64,000 nucleotides of DNA, taken from assembly GCF_009856355.1 (NCBI RefSeq), contig NZ_WMEW01000012.1:1-64000 (forward strand). Reading direction: 5' to 3'. Source of the DNA: Halobacillus litoralis (GTDB lineage Bacteria > Bacillota > Bacilli > Bacillales > Halobacillaceae). The notes beneath the pieces were generated by a model that was not told the origin of the DNA, did not search any database, and was given only the letters and a program-made list of their open reading frames with translations. Each line of letters begins with the position of its first letter. The stretch's first letter is position 1. Shown here piece after piece: positions 34,509 to 45,113 of the stretch. The position numbers and the translations under genes were made by a program.

Positions 34509-36352
34509 GATTTATCCCTCCGCTTCTGACTCATGAGCGGAAGAGTAAAGTAAACGGTCGTTCCTTCTCCTTCACGGCTTTCCGCCCATATTTTCCCGTG
34601 GTGGGCATCAATTATTTCCCGGGCAATTGCAAGACCAAGACCGGTACCGCCCATCTCCCGGGCTCTTGATTTATCTACGCGGTAAAAGCGGTCGAAGATT
34701 TTATCGACCGTATCCGGGGGCATCCCAATACCTTCATCTGTAATGCTGACCCGCAGCTGTTTTCTCGTTGTGGAAGCCTCAAAGGTAATGCTGCCGCCTT
34801 CAGGTGAATACTTGATGGCATTGGAAATCACGTTATCCAGCACCTGTGTGATCTTATCCTTATCGATCCATACATACATCTTTTTCTTCGTCAGGCTGCG
34901 GACGAAGTTCACTTTATCATCCTTGTTCATTTCAAAGCGCTCGATAATGCTTTCATAGAAGCTGATGAACTCCACACGCTTCTTCATAAGCGTCGTCTCT
35001 TTATGATCCATTTTTGTAAGCTGGAGCAGATCATTGACGAGCCGGATCATGCGGTCAGTCTCATTCTGGGTGACATCCAGGAAGCGGGGAGCAATATCCG
35101 GGTCCTGCCATGCTCCGTCGTTCAGCGCTTCGATATAGCTGCGCATCGTCGTCAGCGGTGTGCGGAGTTCGTGGGAAACATTGGAAACGAACTCGCGGCG
35201 CTCCTGTTCGACGCGCTGCTGTTCGGTAACGTCACTGATCACTGTAATGAAACCATCCATTTCGTTGTTTTCATCCTCCACTACAGAGAAGTTCGCTTTT
35301 AATAACAGGTGGTTCTCGTCGTTACTCAAATCGATAATCATGGAGTTCGTCTCTTCGACTTCCCCCATTTCTTCAATCTGATCGCCCAAATCAAGAACAT
35401 CAATCAGGGACTGCCCCTGGATATCCTCAAAGCGCTGGCCGATCAGCTTGGAAGCCGGCGCGTTCATCAATATAATCGCACCCAGCCGGTCGGTGGCAAT
35501 GACGCCGTCCGACATATTGGAAAGGACAGAGCTCAGCTTCCTGCGCTCCCCTTCGGTAGTTGCCTGGGCAAGCTTGAGTTTATCATTCATATCATTGAAG
35601 GCGTGTCCAAGTTCGCCGATTTCATCATTTCCCCGGACATTGACCTTCTGAGAGAAGTCCCCTGTGGCCATAATCTGCGCCTGACGCTTCATTTCCGTCA
35701 ATGGTTTCGTGATGGTACGCGCCACCAAAATCCCGAGCAGAGCCGTTACGACAATAGCTAAGACCGTCCCTTTGGCAAATATACTGCTGATCTCCTCCAT
35801 CTGCCTGGAGATGTCATCTCCATACACTTCGTAATGGAGAAGCCCGAGGACTTCCTCGCCTGTTTCATCGGTAATCGGACGAGTGCCTACATAGACACGG
35901 TCATTGCTGCCCTCTTCCCGTTTGAACTTCGGTTCGGTCGCCTCGCCAATGAATAACACGTTGGTCAGCTGGTAGTCCGTCACCTTTTTTCCGATATCGG
36001 ATGAATCATCCCGGGTGCCGACAGAGGCGATGATGTTGGCATTGCTGTTCAGGATCTGCAGCTTGCGCGGGTTGATGCTCTGCGTTTCTTCTATAAAATC
36101 ACTGATCAGCCCCTGCACTTCATCCTCAAGTGTCGGACTGTCCCCGTCACGTTCTGCGTTAAACGCATTCTGCAGACTGAATGTAAGGGAGTTCAGCTGG
36201 TTATCGATGGAACTGGTGAAGTTACTTGTCAGCTGTTTATCAAGCTGACTAACAAAATAGGCCCCAATCACTTGGATGCCTAATAATAAAAGCAGTATAT
36301 AAACAACAATCAGCTTCAGCCGGACCGACTGAAAGAAACCCACTTTCTTCAT
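34505..36352 (-). CDS. walK: Cell-wall sensor histidine kinase WalK
   Basis: 615-aa kinase: membrane helices at about 14-34 and 194-212 bracket an extracellular Cache-like domain, then HAMP (208-260), PAS (270-375), the HisKA dimerisation domain with phospho-acceptor His394 (NVSHELRTPL), and HATPase with DEGIGMPPD and GGTGLGLAIA. It is the master sensor for cell-wall metabolism in low-G+C Gram-positive bacteria and is usually essential. It starts five bases after walR and is first in line after the response regulator. Confidence 0.97.
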   Translation of the reverse strand: MKKVGFFQSVRLKLIVVYILLLLLGIQVIGAYFVSQLDKQLTSNFTSSIDNQLNSLTFSLQNAFNAERDGDSPTLEDEVQGLISDFIEETQSINPRKLQILNSNANIIASVGTRDDSSDIGKKVTDYQLTNVLFIGEATEPKFKREEGSNDRVYVGTRPITDETGEEVLGLLHYEVYGDDISRQMEEISSIFAKGTVLAIVVTALLGILVARTITKPLTEMKRQAQIMATGDFSQKVNVRGNDEIGELGHAFNDMNDKLKLAQATTEGERRKLSSVLSNMSDGVIATDRLGAIILMNAPASKLIGQRFEDIQGQSLIDVLDLGDQIEEMGEVEETNSMIIDLSNDENHLLLKANFSVVEDENNEMDGFITVISDVTEQQRVEQERREFVSNVSHELRTPLTTMRSYIEALNDGAWQDPDIAPRFLDVTQNETDRMIRLVNDLLQLTKMDHKETTLMKKRVEFISFYESIIERFEMNKDDKVNFVRSLTKKKMYVWIDKDKITQVLDNVISNAIKYSPEGGSITFEASTTRKQLRVSITDEGIGMPPDTVDKIFDRFYRVDKSRAREMGGTGLGLAIAREIIDAHHGKIWAESREGEGTTVYFTLPLMSQKRRDKS

Positions 36353-36356
36353 AAAG

Positions 36357-37061
36357 TCAGTCCTGCTCTGGGTTTCTCAAATAGTAGCCGACCCCGCGTC
36401 GTGTCACGATCCACATCGGGTTACTCGGATTCTCCTCAATTTTTTCACGGAGACGGCGGACGGTTACATCAACGGTACGGACGTCACCGTAGTAATCGTA
36501 GCCCCATACGGTTTCCAACAGGTGTTCACGTGTCATGACCTGGCCGATATGACGGGCTAAGTAATGAAGAAGCTCGAATTCACGGTGGGTAAGCTCGATG
36601 TATGTCCCATCACGCGTTACGGTGTAGGCATCCGGATGGATCGCCAGGCGGCCGATTTCAATATCCTTCGTCTGCTGGGAGGTATCCTCCGGCTCCTGCT
36701 GCTGGCGGCGCAGGTTCGCTTTGACCCGGGCAATCAGTTCACGGTTGCTGAACGGTTTCGTTACATAATCATCCGCACCCATTTCAAGTCCGAGCACTTT
36801 ATCGATTTCTGCGTCTTTGGCTGTCAGCATAATGATCGGCATATTGTGCCGCTTCCTCACTTCACGGCATACTTCATTTCCATCTTTGTTCGGAAGCATG
36901 ATATCAAGCAGAATCAGCTCCGGCTCTTCCTCGTCCGCTTTAGCGACAGCTTCGTCACCATCGTAGGCACAAACGACTTCATAGCCTTCCTTTTCAAGGT
37001 TGAATTTCAATATATCAGCAATTGGTTTTTCATCGTCTACGACTAAGATTTTCTGCGCCAT
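36357..37061 (-). CDS. walR: Response regulator WalR
   Basis: 234-aa OmpR-family regulator: receiver domain with acidic pocket Asp9-Asp10, phosphorylation site Asp53 (LLDIMLP) and Lys102-region ([14 protein letters not shown]), and a C-terminal winged helix ([20 protein letters not shown]). It controls autolysins and wall enzymes by binding TGTWAH-N5-TGTWAH sites. It is first in the wal operon, behind a SigA-type promoter at 37101-37129. Confidence 0.98.
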   Translation of the reverse strand: MAQKILVVDDEKPIADILKFNLEKEGYEVVCAYDGDEAVAKADEEEPELILLDIMLPNKDGNEVCREVRKRHNMPIIMLTAKDAEIDKVLGLEMGADDYVTKPFSNRELIARVKANLRRQQQEPEDTSQQTKDIEIGRLAIHPDAYTVTRDGTYIELTHREFELLHYLARHIGQVMTREHLLETVWGYDYYGDVRTVDVTVRRLREKIEENPSNPMWIVTRRGVGYYLRNPEQD

Positions 37062-37100
37062 CTTGTCACATCCCTTTCATCGTCTTCTGTTCTTTCCCTC

Positions 37101-37129
37101 ATTTTAACTTATTTACTGAGAAATGTCTT
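37101..37129 (-). promoter_or_regulatory. Promoter of the wal operon
   Basis: Minus strand AAGACA (37124-37129) and TAAAAT (37101-37106), 17-bp spacer, about 40 bp ahead of walR. The -35 has two mismatches. Confidence 0.6.
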
Positions 37130-37205
37130 ACTTCATCTGAAGACACTCCGGGAAATCATCCGTTCATCCTATCCGCCTGTTTCTTTAATCATAGCCATTC
37201 CCATA

Positions 37206-37240
37206 AAAAAAGCCGCTATGTGTCTGCATAGCGGCTTTTG
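37206..37240 (-). terminator. Terminator of the M23 peptidase gene
   Basis: AAAAGCCGCTATG / CATAGCGGCTTTT stem with a 6-nt loop, followed by T run on the minus strand directly after the peptidase stop codon. Confidence 0.93.
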
Positions 37241-37241
37241 A

Positions 37242-38480
37242 TTATTGAGATACGTGGGAAAGCGGGTTTTCCAGACCGCCGTCCTTATGCACTTCAAAAT
37301 GAAGGTGGACACCGGTGGAATGTCCGGTCGTTCCCATATCACCGAGCTTGTCCCCCTGCTTGACGGTATCCCCCACCTGCACATCGATCGATGATAAGTG
37401 GGCATACAGCGTCTCATAGCCATTGCCATGATCAATGACGACTTTGTTTCCGAAGCTTTCCTGATAACCGGCTTCGGTCACTTTGCCGTGATCAGCAGCT
37501 TTGATAGTCAAGTCGGAAACACCGGCGATATCGATGCCTTTGTGATAACGTCCCCAACGCTCCCCTTGTTTACTCGTAATCGTTCCACCGACCGCCGGCC
37601 AGATAAACTTCCCTGATCCGATAGACGGGGATGGTCTCGTCCCTTTCAACACGACTTTTGTCACAGGATCCTCGACGACTTCTTCTTCAAGAACTTCCTC
37701 TTCGGTCGTCTCCCCGTTTTCTGTCACCGTCTGGATGAGCGTTTCCTTCTTCCCATCCTGTCCCTCTTGGTGGATTTCTGTTTCCCCTTCATAAAGAGCA
37801 TCTGTGTTACGCACTTCGACTTTATGTGCGATCATTTCTGCTTCCCGTTCCTGTTCCGTGACGATGACATCGACGAGCGGTTCTCCGCTGCTCAGAGACA
37901 CCTGCTCAGACATGCTGCCGGTTTGAATCCGGTCCACCGTCTCTTCAACCGTATGGATGGATGAAGGAGCCACTTTGACAGGAGCATAGTCGATCACACC
38001 ATTCACGTAGACGTTTTCAAGTTTGGTTTCACCGGCGGGAACCTCTTCATCATCAGACACGTGTTCCTCATTGACATATTCCGCTTTTAACGTATCTATG
38101 ACGGTTTCTACATCACCGGCCTCCGGAAGATACGAAACGGACTGCCCATTCACCTGCACTTGTACCGCTTCCACTGCATACGACACGTCTTCCTGCAGAC
38201 GCTCAAGCACCTTCTCTTCATCGGCTTCCACAGAAAAGACGCGCTCCGGATTGAACGTAATCTCTTCCGCCACCGTCATGTCCCAATCCTCATGCTCCTT
38301 TTCCTTTTGTTCCACCAATGATTCCAGTTCATCCTGGACGACAGCTTTCTCCGTCACGGTTCCGATCTCCCAGCCATCCATCTGGACATGATAAACGGTC
38401 TGCATGGACTGCTCTGCATAAACCGTCCCCACGCCTAATGTACCGACCCCGAGCACCGTAATCATAATCTTCTTCCACAT
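37242..38480 (-). CDS. Secreted M23 peptidase with G5 domain (cell-wall endopeptidase)
   Basis: 412-aa exported protein: signal peptide MWKKIMITVLGVGTLGVGTVYA, a long coil-like N-terminal region with YycH-like repeats, a G5 domain (about 215-290, VEVRNTDALYEGETEIHQEG), then a LytM/M23 domain (about 297-412). The zinc ligands are in GRYHKGIDIAG and VHLHFEVH. It should cut peptide cross-bridges or stem peptides in the wall. It lies directly upstream of walR, so WalR control is plausible; a near match TGTAAA-N5-TATAAT is at about 38588-38604, on the opposite strand. Confidence 0.93.
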   Translation of the reverse strand: MWKKIMITVLGVGTLGVGTVYAEQSMQTVYHVQMDGWEIGTVTEKAVVQDELESLVEQKEKEHEDWDMTVAEEITFNPERVFSVEADEEKVLERLQEDVSYAVEAVQVQVNGQSVSYLPEAGDVETVIDTLKAEYVNEEHVSDDEEVPAGETKLENVYVNGVIDYAPVKVAPSSIHTVEETVDRIQTGSMSEQVSLSSGEPLVDVIVTEQEREAEMIAHKVEVRNTDALYEGETEIHQEGQDGKKETLIQTVTENGETTEEEVLEEEVVEDPVTKVVLKGTRPSPSIGSGKFIWPAVGGTITSKQGERWGRYHKGIDIAGVSDLTIKAADHGKVTEAGYQESFGNKVVIDHGNGYETLYAHLSSIDVQVGDTVKQGDKLGDMGTTGHSTGVHLHFEVHKDGGLENPLSHVSQ

Positions 38481-38712
38481 GTTTCCTTCCCCCTGGGTTA
38501 TTATGCGTTTATATCTATATAAAAACTGTAAATTTCACTTTCATTAATCTATCATAGCCAAACTTTTAATAAAATAGATTTTGAAACTTGTAAAAAAGAT
38601 ATAATTTTACTACCAATTTTACGAAATAGATAACAATCTTTTATGTAATGATATAAATTAGCATGAAAATGAAGATGTGGAAACATGGATAATATTTTCC
38701 TGTGAACCCATA
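38481..38712. other. AT-rich promoter region of the M23 gene
   Basis: No gene is present. The stretch is very AT-rich, with poly-A/T tracts and a possible half-conserved WalR box. I could not assign one clear promoter. Confidence 0.5.
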
Positions 38713-38713
38713 C

Positions 38714-38747
38714 AAAAAAAGCCTGCGGAATAAACCGCAGGCTTTTG
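38714..38747 (-). terminator. Terminator of the tRNA operon
   Basis: AAAAGCCTGCGG / CCGCAGGCTTTT stem followed by a run of T on the minus strand, just past tRNA-Phe. Confidence 0.93.
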
Positions 38748-38754
38748 AAAGAAG

Positions 38755-38827
<73 letters not shown>

Positions 38828-38973
38828 ATGTTAATAATTAAATTTCGCAGGAGCTTCCCGCCCCAAATCTGGTTTCGATGAAGCTTCTTCATTTACCGAG
38901 CTTTCGACTTCTTCTTTCCATTACTGAATCACATTACGTGTGAATTCGACCACACAGAATGATATAATGAAAA

Positions 38974-39050
38974 TGGCGGTCCGGACGGGACTCGAACCCG
39001 CGACCTCCTGCGTGACAGGCAGGCATTCTAACCAACTGAACTACCGGACC
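38974..39050 (-). tRNA. tRNA-Asp (GTC)
   Basis: 77-nt tRNA including an encoded CCA. It begins GGTCCGGTAGTTCAGTTGGT; the anticodon loop CTGTCAC gives GTC; the T arm is GGGTTCGAGTCCC. It is upstream of tRNA-Phe in the same transcription unit, 147 bp apart, with a promoter at 39080-39108. Confidence 0.98.
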
Positions 39051-39079
39051 AATACGGCTTGTTCACCGCAACGATATCT

Positions 39080-39108
39080 ATCGTACCACACGGTCAAAAG
39101 GGAAGCAA
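39080..39108 (-). promoter_or_regulatory. Promoter of the tRNA-Asp/tRNA-Phe unit
   Basis: Minus-strand TTGCTT (39103-39108) and TACGAT (39080-39085), 17-bp spacer, about 30 bp upstream of tRNA-Asp. Confidence 0.6.
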
Positions 39109-39184
39109 TAGAAAATTTCATAGAATGTTAGAATTCCTTCATTCCCTGCCGGAACAGCTGTCATTTTACATAGAAAGGAGGATT

Positions 39185-39673
39185 ATGTTGACGAGGATAT
39201 GGTTCCGCTACCTGGTTTACGCCCTTATCTTTTTATTGGTTTCGTTCATTGCCTTCTTGAAGCTGAATCCGCCGCTTGAGCACGGATCAATCGGTTCGAC
39301 AGAAGATAAACAGTCGGTCATTGTCGCTTTAGGAAATAAAAGCATGCTGGGAAGCATCCACATTACAGATGTCTCCATTAATGATGATGAAGTTCCTTCC
39401 CATGTGAATGTTCAGATCAGCGACACAGAAAAAGGTTTCACCCTTACGGATACCCATGCGCTCCTCGGTGAGACCCAGCATACACAAGCTTTCACCTCAT
39501 TCTCACTAGGTCCTGACACATCCCCCCTTGCTGCTAAAACCGTTGCCGCTGCCACTGATCCAGCCCCTGCCACCATATATGGACTGAGTATTGCCGAAGA
39601 TACAACCATCAGCAGAATCAAAGTGACATACCGGTACTTCGGGTTGATCTTTTCAAAAACGATCCATGTATAG
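39185..39673 (+). CDS. Membrane-anchored protein of unknown function
   Basis: 162-aa protein with an N-terminal membrane helix (LVYALIFLLVSFIAFLKL) and an external domain of about 135 residues rich in Ser, Thr and Asp. No family is recognised. The ribosome site AAAGGAGG is close to ATG 39185; the next codon, TTG, has better spacing and could be the start. It is convergent with the LOG-family gene. Confidence 0.65.
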   Translation: MLTRIWFRYLVYALIFLLVSFIAFLKLNPPLEHGSIGSTEDKQSVIVALGNKSMLGSIHITDVSINDDEVPSHVNVQISDTEKGFTLTDTHALLGETQHTQAFTSFSLGPDTSPLAAKTVAAATDPAPATIYGLSIAEDTTISRIKVTYRYFGLIFSKTIHV

Positions 39674-39675
39674 GA

Positions 39676-39708
39676 AGAAACCGAACCTCAACGGAGGTCC
39701 GGTTTTTC
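39676..39708 (+). terminator. Terminator of the membrane-anchored protein gene
   Basis: Imperfect AAACCGAACCTC / GGAGGTCCGGTTTTTC stem followed by T run on the plus strand. It overlaps the last codons of the convergent LOG-family gene. Confidence 0.6.
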
Positions 39709-40245
39709 TTTTGCTTCCATTTCATCCAGCAGCTGATGTGGATCCGGGGAAGCCACCATCAAATCCTGATGCTCTTCTTTTACGAACCCGGCCTTCACGC
39801 TGTGTTCCACAAGGTTCATCACCGGGGTATAATACCCGTCGATATTGAATAAAGCGACAGGCTTCTGATGGATGCCGATCTGTGCCCAGCTGACGGTTTC
39901 AAACAGCTCCTCCAGTGTCCCGAAGCCGCCCGGGAGAGCAATGAATCCATCCGCGAGCTCACTCATCTTCGCTTTGCGCTCATGCAGGGTATCCACTTCA
40001 ATCATCTTCGTAATATCCGGATGGGGGACTTCTTTTTCGAACAGGTGCGTCGGCATGATGCCTGTTACGGTGCCGCCATGGGCGAGCACTGCATCAGCAG
40101 CTGCTCCCATCAGGCCGCTCCGGGCTCCTCCGTACACGAGTTCAATCCCCCGGGAAGCGAGGGCCTGTCCGAGAATTCTTGTCTGCTCAGCAAAGACCGG
40201 GCTGCTCCCGGCACTTGATCCGGCAAAAATACAAATGCGTTTCAC
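39688..40245 (-). CDS. LOG-family phosphoribohydrolase (YvdD-like)
   Basis: 185-aa Rossmann-fold protein of the LOG family. GGARSGLMGAAADAVLAHGG and PGGFGTLEELFE carry the PGGxGTxxE active-site motif. LOG enzymes release the base from cytokinin nucleotide monophosphates or AMP-like nucleotides; in bacteria the natural role is unclear. The start is GTG 40245, eight bases after AAAGGAG; a GTG at 40254 overlaps that site. It is downstream of purA and shares its purine-nucleotide context. Confidence 0.9.
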   Translation of the reverse strand: MKRICIFAGSSAGSSPVFAEQTRILGQALASRGIELVYGGARSGLMGAAADAVLAHGGTVTGIMPTHLFEKEVPHPDITKMIEVDTLHERKAKMSELADGFIALPGGFGTLEELFETVSWAQIGIHQKPVALFNIDGYYTPVMNLVEHSVKAGFVKEEHQDLMVASPDPHQLLDEMEAKEKPDLR

Positions 40246-40279
40246 ATGAAACACTCCTTTCTTCTCATTCTATCCTATA

Positions 40280-40310
40280 CAAAAACACCTGACTGAAAAC
40301 AGCCAGGTGC
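40280..40310 (-). terminator. Terminator of purA
   Basis: CACCTGGCTG / CAGTCAGGTG stem with TTTT loop, followed by TTTTTGT on the minus strand. Confidence 0.85.
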
Positions 40311-40317
40311 TCGTTGA

Positions 40318-41631
<1,314 letters not shown>

Positions 41632-41655
41632 TTATTGGTTTGAATTTCCTTCGTC

Positions 41656-41684
41656 AGTTTACCAATTTCCGCAATGAAAGTCAA
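41656..41684 (-). promoter_or_regulatory. SigA promoter of purA
   Basis: Minus-strand TTGACT (41679-41684) and TAAACT (41656-41661), 17-bp spacer, about 50 bp upstream of the start codon. Confidence 0.82.
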
Positions 41685-41688
41685 CGCT

Positions 41689-41733
41689 GAATCCGAACGT
41701 TATTTTCAATAAAATAATTTAATGTTCGATAAT
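41689..41733 (-). promoter_or_regulatory. PurR operator (two convergent PurBoxes) of purA
   Basis: Two 14-bp boxes with CGAA cores, 41689-41702 (GAATCCGAACGTTA) and 41720-41733 inverted (core TTCG), are separated by 17 bp, the spacing of Bacillus PurBoxes. They lie just upstream of the -35. They should mediate PurR repression relieved by PRPP. Confidence 0.75.
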
Positions 41734-41781
41734 AACCTTACTATCAGGCTTTTCTAACAACTTATTAAAACTTATTATCCA

Positions 41782-41810
41782 TTGATTTTGATTATAAAAT
41801 TACTTATAAT
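41782..41810 (+). promoter_or_regulatory. SigA promoter of the DeoR-HAD operon
   Basis: TTGATT (41782-41787) and TATAAT (41805-41810), 17-bp spacer, 36 bp upstream of the DeoR-family start. Confidence 0.82.
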
Positions 41811-41846
41811 CACTTACAAGAGGATAGATATGGAAGGGGTTCTCCC

Positions 41847-42629
41847 ATGTATCAGGAAGAAAGACTGATCGGCGTCATCGAATACTTAAAAAAGCAGCGC
41901 CGCATTACTATTGATCAAATGTGTGAGATGTTCGACATTTCACGTGATACCGCCCGGCGCGATCTGGTCAAACTGGAAGAACGCAGAGCGATTGTACGGA
42001 CGAGGGGCGGGGCGATCCTGCCGAAAACGCACGCCGCCATTCAGGATTATACCCATCGTTTGAAATCCGTATCCTATGAGAAACAGGAAATCGGCAGAAA
42101 GGCGGCTTCCCTCATCCACTCAGGCGATCATATTATTTTAGACACGTCGACGACCGTACAGGCCTGTGCCAGCCAGATTTCCCCCATGGAGATCAAGGTG
42201 ATTACCAATTCGATTCACCAGGCGGATATACTATCGAATGTGGGCCATGTATCTATACAACTGCTTGGCGGGTATCTGCAGAAGGAGCATCAGTTTCTTT
42301 ACGGAGCGTCGGTCATTGAACGTCTGAAAAGCTACCACGTCGATAAAGCCTTTATCGGTGTGGTCGGAATATCCGAGCACGGACTGACCCTCGGTCATGA
42401 AGAAGATGGAATGGTGAAGAAAAATATGATCAAACAGGCCGGGGAAGTCATCGTCCTCGCTGATCATACGAAGTTCGGAATGACGGAATTCTTCACCTTT
42501 GCCGGACTTGAGGACATCGACATGATCATTACCGATCAAGCCCCTGATGAATCCTTCCAGCGTCTATTAAGAGAATGCGGAGTAGAATTGATTGTGACAA
42601 AAGAGGAGGAAACAGACATATGGACGTAG
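41847..42629 (+). CDS. DeoR-family transcriptional regulator
   Basis: 260-aa DeoR/GlpR-type repressor. The N-terminal winged helix (TIDQMCEMFDISRDTARRDL, about 19-38) is followed by the DeoRC sugar-phosphate sensor domain with LDTSTTVQACA and the ending LIVTKEE. The effector is likely a sugar phosphate. It overlaps the HAD phosphatase gene by ten bases, so the pair is coupled; the phosphatase may act on the effector. The start follows GGAAGGGG. Confidence 0.92.
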   Translation: MYQEERLIGVIEYLKKQRRITIDQMCEMFDISRDTARRDLVKLEERRAIVRTRGGAILPKTHAAIQDYTHRLKSVSYEKQEIGRKAASLIHSGDHIILDTSTTVQACASQISPMEIKVITNSIHQADILSNVGHVSIQLLGGYLQKEHQFLYGASVIERLKSYHVDKAFIGVVGISEHGLTLGHEEDGMVKKNMIKQAGEVIVLADHTKFGMTEFFTFAGLEDIDMIITDQAPDESFQRLLRECGVELIVTKEEETDIWT

Positions 42630-43474
42630 TGGCCATCGACCTCGACGGAACGCTCTTGAACAGGGAACATACGATCAGCGCAGGCAATGCAGAAGCGATC
42701 AAGCAGGCGCAGCAAGATGGGGTGGACATCGTTATTGCGACAGGACGGGCCTATTTCGATGTTCAGCAGATTTTTGCCGACCTCCCGATCCGCCCATGGG
42801 TGATCAGTGCGAACGGTGCCGTCATTCATACACCGGACGGCACCCTGTTTGAAGAAAAGGCGCTGGACAGGGGGGACGCCGGGGACGCCTTGAAGTGGCT
42901 TGAAAAGGAAGCGTATTATTATGAGGTCTTCAGCGGCTCGTCCATCTACACGCCGCAGAATGGACGGGAACTGCTCCACGTGGAAATGGACCGCCTCATC
43001 AGCGCCAACCCGGAAACCGACAAGCAGAGCTTGAAGCATGCGCTCGATAAGCAGTTCAGCCAGAACGGGTTCGCTTTTGTCGAGTCTTATGAGGAAATTG
43101 TGGAATCCAAAGATCCGATGTACAACATTCTCGCTTTTACCTTTGACCTGGATAAACTCGAAAAAGGGAAAGAGAAGTTCCATGACCATCCTTCTTTCAC
43201 TATGGTGAGTTCTGCCGAGCATAACTTTGAGCTTGAGGACCACACCGCCTCCAAAGGCAGTGCCCTGAAGTCGGTGGCAGATCACCTCGGCATCCCGATG
43301 GACCGGACAGCAGCGGTTGGAGACAGCCATAATGACCTTTCCATGCTGGAAGCTGCCGGAAGAAGTGCCGCAATGGAGAATGCGGTCGATGATGTGAAAA
43401 AAGCAAGCGATTACATCACAAAATCCAATGATGATGATGGCGTGGCCTATGCCATCACGCACTACTTTTCTTAG
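42620..43474 (+). CDS. Cof-type HAD-IIB family phosphatase
   Basis: 284-aa haloacid dehalogenase-type phosphatase. Motif I AIDLDGTLLN (Asp7, Asp9), motif II VISANGA, Lys in the DHTASKGSALK region and motif IV AVGDSHNDLSML are intact, with a type IIB cap between motifs II and III. Cof-like enzymes dephosphorylate sugar phosphates or pyridoxal phosphate; the substrate is unknown. The ATG lies inside the end of the DeoR gene, after AGAGGAGG. Confidence 0.92.
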   Translation: MDVVAIDLDGTLLNREHTISAGNAEAIKQAQQDGVDIVIATGRAYFDVQQIFADLPIRPWVISANGAVIHTPDGTLFEEKALDRGDAGDALKWLEKEAYYYEVFSGSSIYTPQNGRELLHVEMDRLISANPETDKQSLKHALDKQFSQNGFAFVESYEEIVESKDPMYNILAFTFDLDKLEKGKEKFHDHPSFTMVSSAEHNFELEDHTASKGSALKSVADHLGIPMDRTAAVGDSHNDLSMLEAAGRSAAMENAVDDVKKASDYITKSNDDDGVAYAITHYFS

Positions 43475-43551
43475 GATCACCCACGACCCAGCGTGACTCT
43501 GCGGGAGGCGTAACGGGTGGTGATCATCATACATGGCTTCACAGAAGCTGC

Positions 43552-43595
43552 AAAAAAAGACGCTCCTCCAGATCTCCCCTCTGGATGTGAGCGTC
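43552..43595 (-). terminator. Terminator of the dnaC gene
   Basis: GACGCTC / GAGCGTC outer stem with inner TCCAGA / TCTGGA pairs and seven T on the minus strand, just past dnaC. It may also end the convergent HAD transcript. Confidence 0.9.
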
Positions 43596-43613
43596 ATTTC
43601 GTATTTCCGCCTG

Positions 43614-44975
43614 TCAGGCAGGCGGTATATCGGCATCGGTATAGCGGTGATCGAGGTCGACGAACTTGTTATACTCCTTCACAAAGGCCAGTTCGACGTT
43701 TCCGACCGGACCGTTACGTTGTTTAGCGATAATGATTTCAATGATGTTCTGGCTTTCGGATTCCTTATCATAATAGTCATCACGATATAGGAATCCAACG
43801 ATATCGGCATCCTGCTCGATTGATCCGGATTCACGAAGGTCCGACATCATCGGGCGTTTATCCTGACGGGATTCCACTCCGCGGGAGAGCTGGGACAAGG
43901 CAATCAACGGGACGTTCAGCTCACGGGCCAGCCCCTTCAAGGAACGGGAAATTTCGGAAACCTCCTGCTGTCGGTTTTCCTTCGAGTTCGCGCTCCCCTG
44001 GATCAACTGCAGGTAGTCGATCAAAATCATGCCGAGGCCATGCTCCTGCTTCAGACGGCGGCACTTGGAACGGATTTCACTGACACGCACCCCGGGGGTG
44101 TCATCAATGTAGATGCCGGCGTTGGACAAGCTTCCCATCGCCATCGTCAGCTTGTTCCAGTCTTCTGTTTCCAGGCTTCCGGTACGCAGGCGCTGGGCAT
44201 CAATGTTCCCTTCTGCACAGAGCATACGGGAAACAAGCTGGTCCGCGCCCATCTCCAAACTGAAAATCGCGACGTTTTCATCCGTATGGACAGCGACATT
44301 CTGGGCAATGTTCAAGGCGAAGGCCGTTTTACCCATCGATGGACGGGCAGCGATGATGATCAAATCGTTCCGCTGGAATCCGGAGGTGATGTGATCAAGG
44401 TCACGGTAGCCCGTCGGAATTCCTGTTGTAGAGCCATCATTGTTGTGCAGCTGCTCGATGTTGTCATAGACATCAATGAGGACATCCTTGATGCTTTTGA
44501 ACGCACTTGAATTTTTCCGCTGGGACACTTCCAAAATGTCTTTCTCGGCGGAATTCAGGACATCATCAATCTCCTCTTCCTCTGAATATCCTGTCGTTAC
44601 AATATTCGTCGCCGTTCGGATCAGGCTGCGGAGCGTCGATTTTTCACCGACGATGTTCGTATAATAACCGACGTTGGCGGCGGTCGGCACCGAGTTTGCG
44701 ATATCTGTCAGATAGGAAACTCCGCCGACCTCCTCCAACACCTTGTTGTTGGAAAGAGCCGTGGTGACCGTAACCAGGTCGATCGGCTCGCCTCTGTCAG
44801 CAAGCGTCAGCATCACCTCGAAAATCCGCTGGTGGCTCGCTCGATAAAAATCTTCCGGTAGTAAATTCTCTGCGGCTGTCGACATTGCTTCAGGTTCTAA
44901 AAAGATCGCACCGAGCACCGCCTGCTCTGCTTCTATGTTATGAGGCGGGGTACGGTCATTCCACATTTCACTCAC
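43614..44975 (-). CDS. dnaC: Replicative DNA helicase (DnaB family)
   Basis: 453-aa hexameric helicase of the replication fork, called DnaC in Bacillus. The N-terminal DnaB domain (about 10-110), linker, and RecA-like ATPase with Walker A ARPSMGKTA (near 210), Walker B IDYLQLI and the DNA-binding loops are complete. The GTG start has GAGGAGG eight bases upstream. It is downstream of rplI-gdpP in the usual order. It provides an intact reference for the truncated paralogue at 3171-3566. Confidence 0.98.
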   Translation of the reverse strand: MSEMWNDRTPPHNIEAEQAVLGAIFLEPEAMSTAAENLLPEDFYRASHQRIFEVMLTLADRGEPIDLVTVTTALSNNKVLEEVGGVSYLTDIANSVPTAANVGYYTNIVGEKSTLRSLIRTATNIVTTGYSEEEEIDDVLNSAEKDILEVSQRKNSSAFKSIKDVLIDVYDNIEQLHNNDGSTTGIPTGYRDLDHITSGFQRNDLIIIAARPSMGKTAFALNIAQNVAVHTDENVAIFSLEMGADQLVSRMLCAEGNIDAQRLRTGSLETEDWNKLTMAMGSLSNAGIYIDDTPGVRVSEIRSKCRRLKQEHGLGMILIDYLQLIQGSANSKENRQQEVSEISRSLKGLARELNVPLIALSQLSRGVESRQDKRPMMSDLRESGSIEQDADIVGFLYRDDYYDKESESQNIIEIIIAKQRNGPVGNVELAFVKEYNKFVDLDHRYTDADIPPA

Positions 44976-45063
44976 TAGCTTTTCCTCCTCTGAATCGTTA
45001 ACACCAATACATCATATTAACTCATATTCTGACCGCTGTCCATATGCCGGAAAGGGCAGAAGT

Positions 45064-45102
45064 AAAAGCGCCCTGTTCATCCGGACAATGGACAGGGCGC
45101 CT
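45064..45102 (-). terminator. Terminator after rplI
   Basis: GCGCCCTGT / ACAGGGCGC stem and TTTT on the minus strand, eleven bases past the rplI stop. It separates the yybS-gdpP-rplI unit from dnaC. Confidence 0.88.
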
Positions 45103-45113
45103 GTTTGACTCAT

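Noticed and set aside
43483-43531. Possible sixth repeat copy or palindrome GATCACCC...GGGTGGTGATC
   Set aside because: Short arms with extra bases and only weak likeness to the repeat family; too little to call.
42536-43636. 366-aa minus-strand frame
   Set aside because: Antisense of the DeoR/HAD pair, whose motifs are complete.
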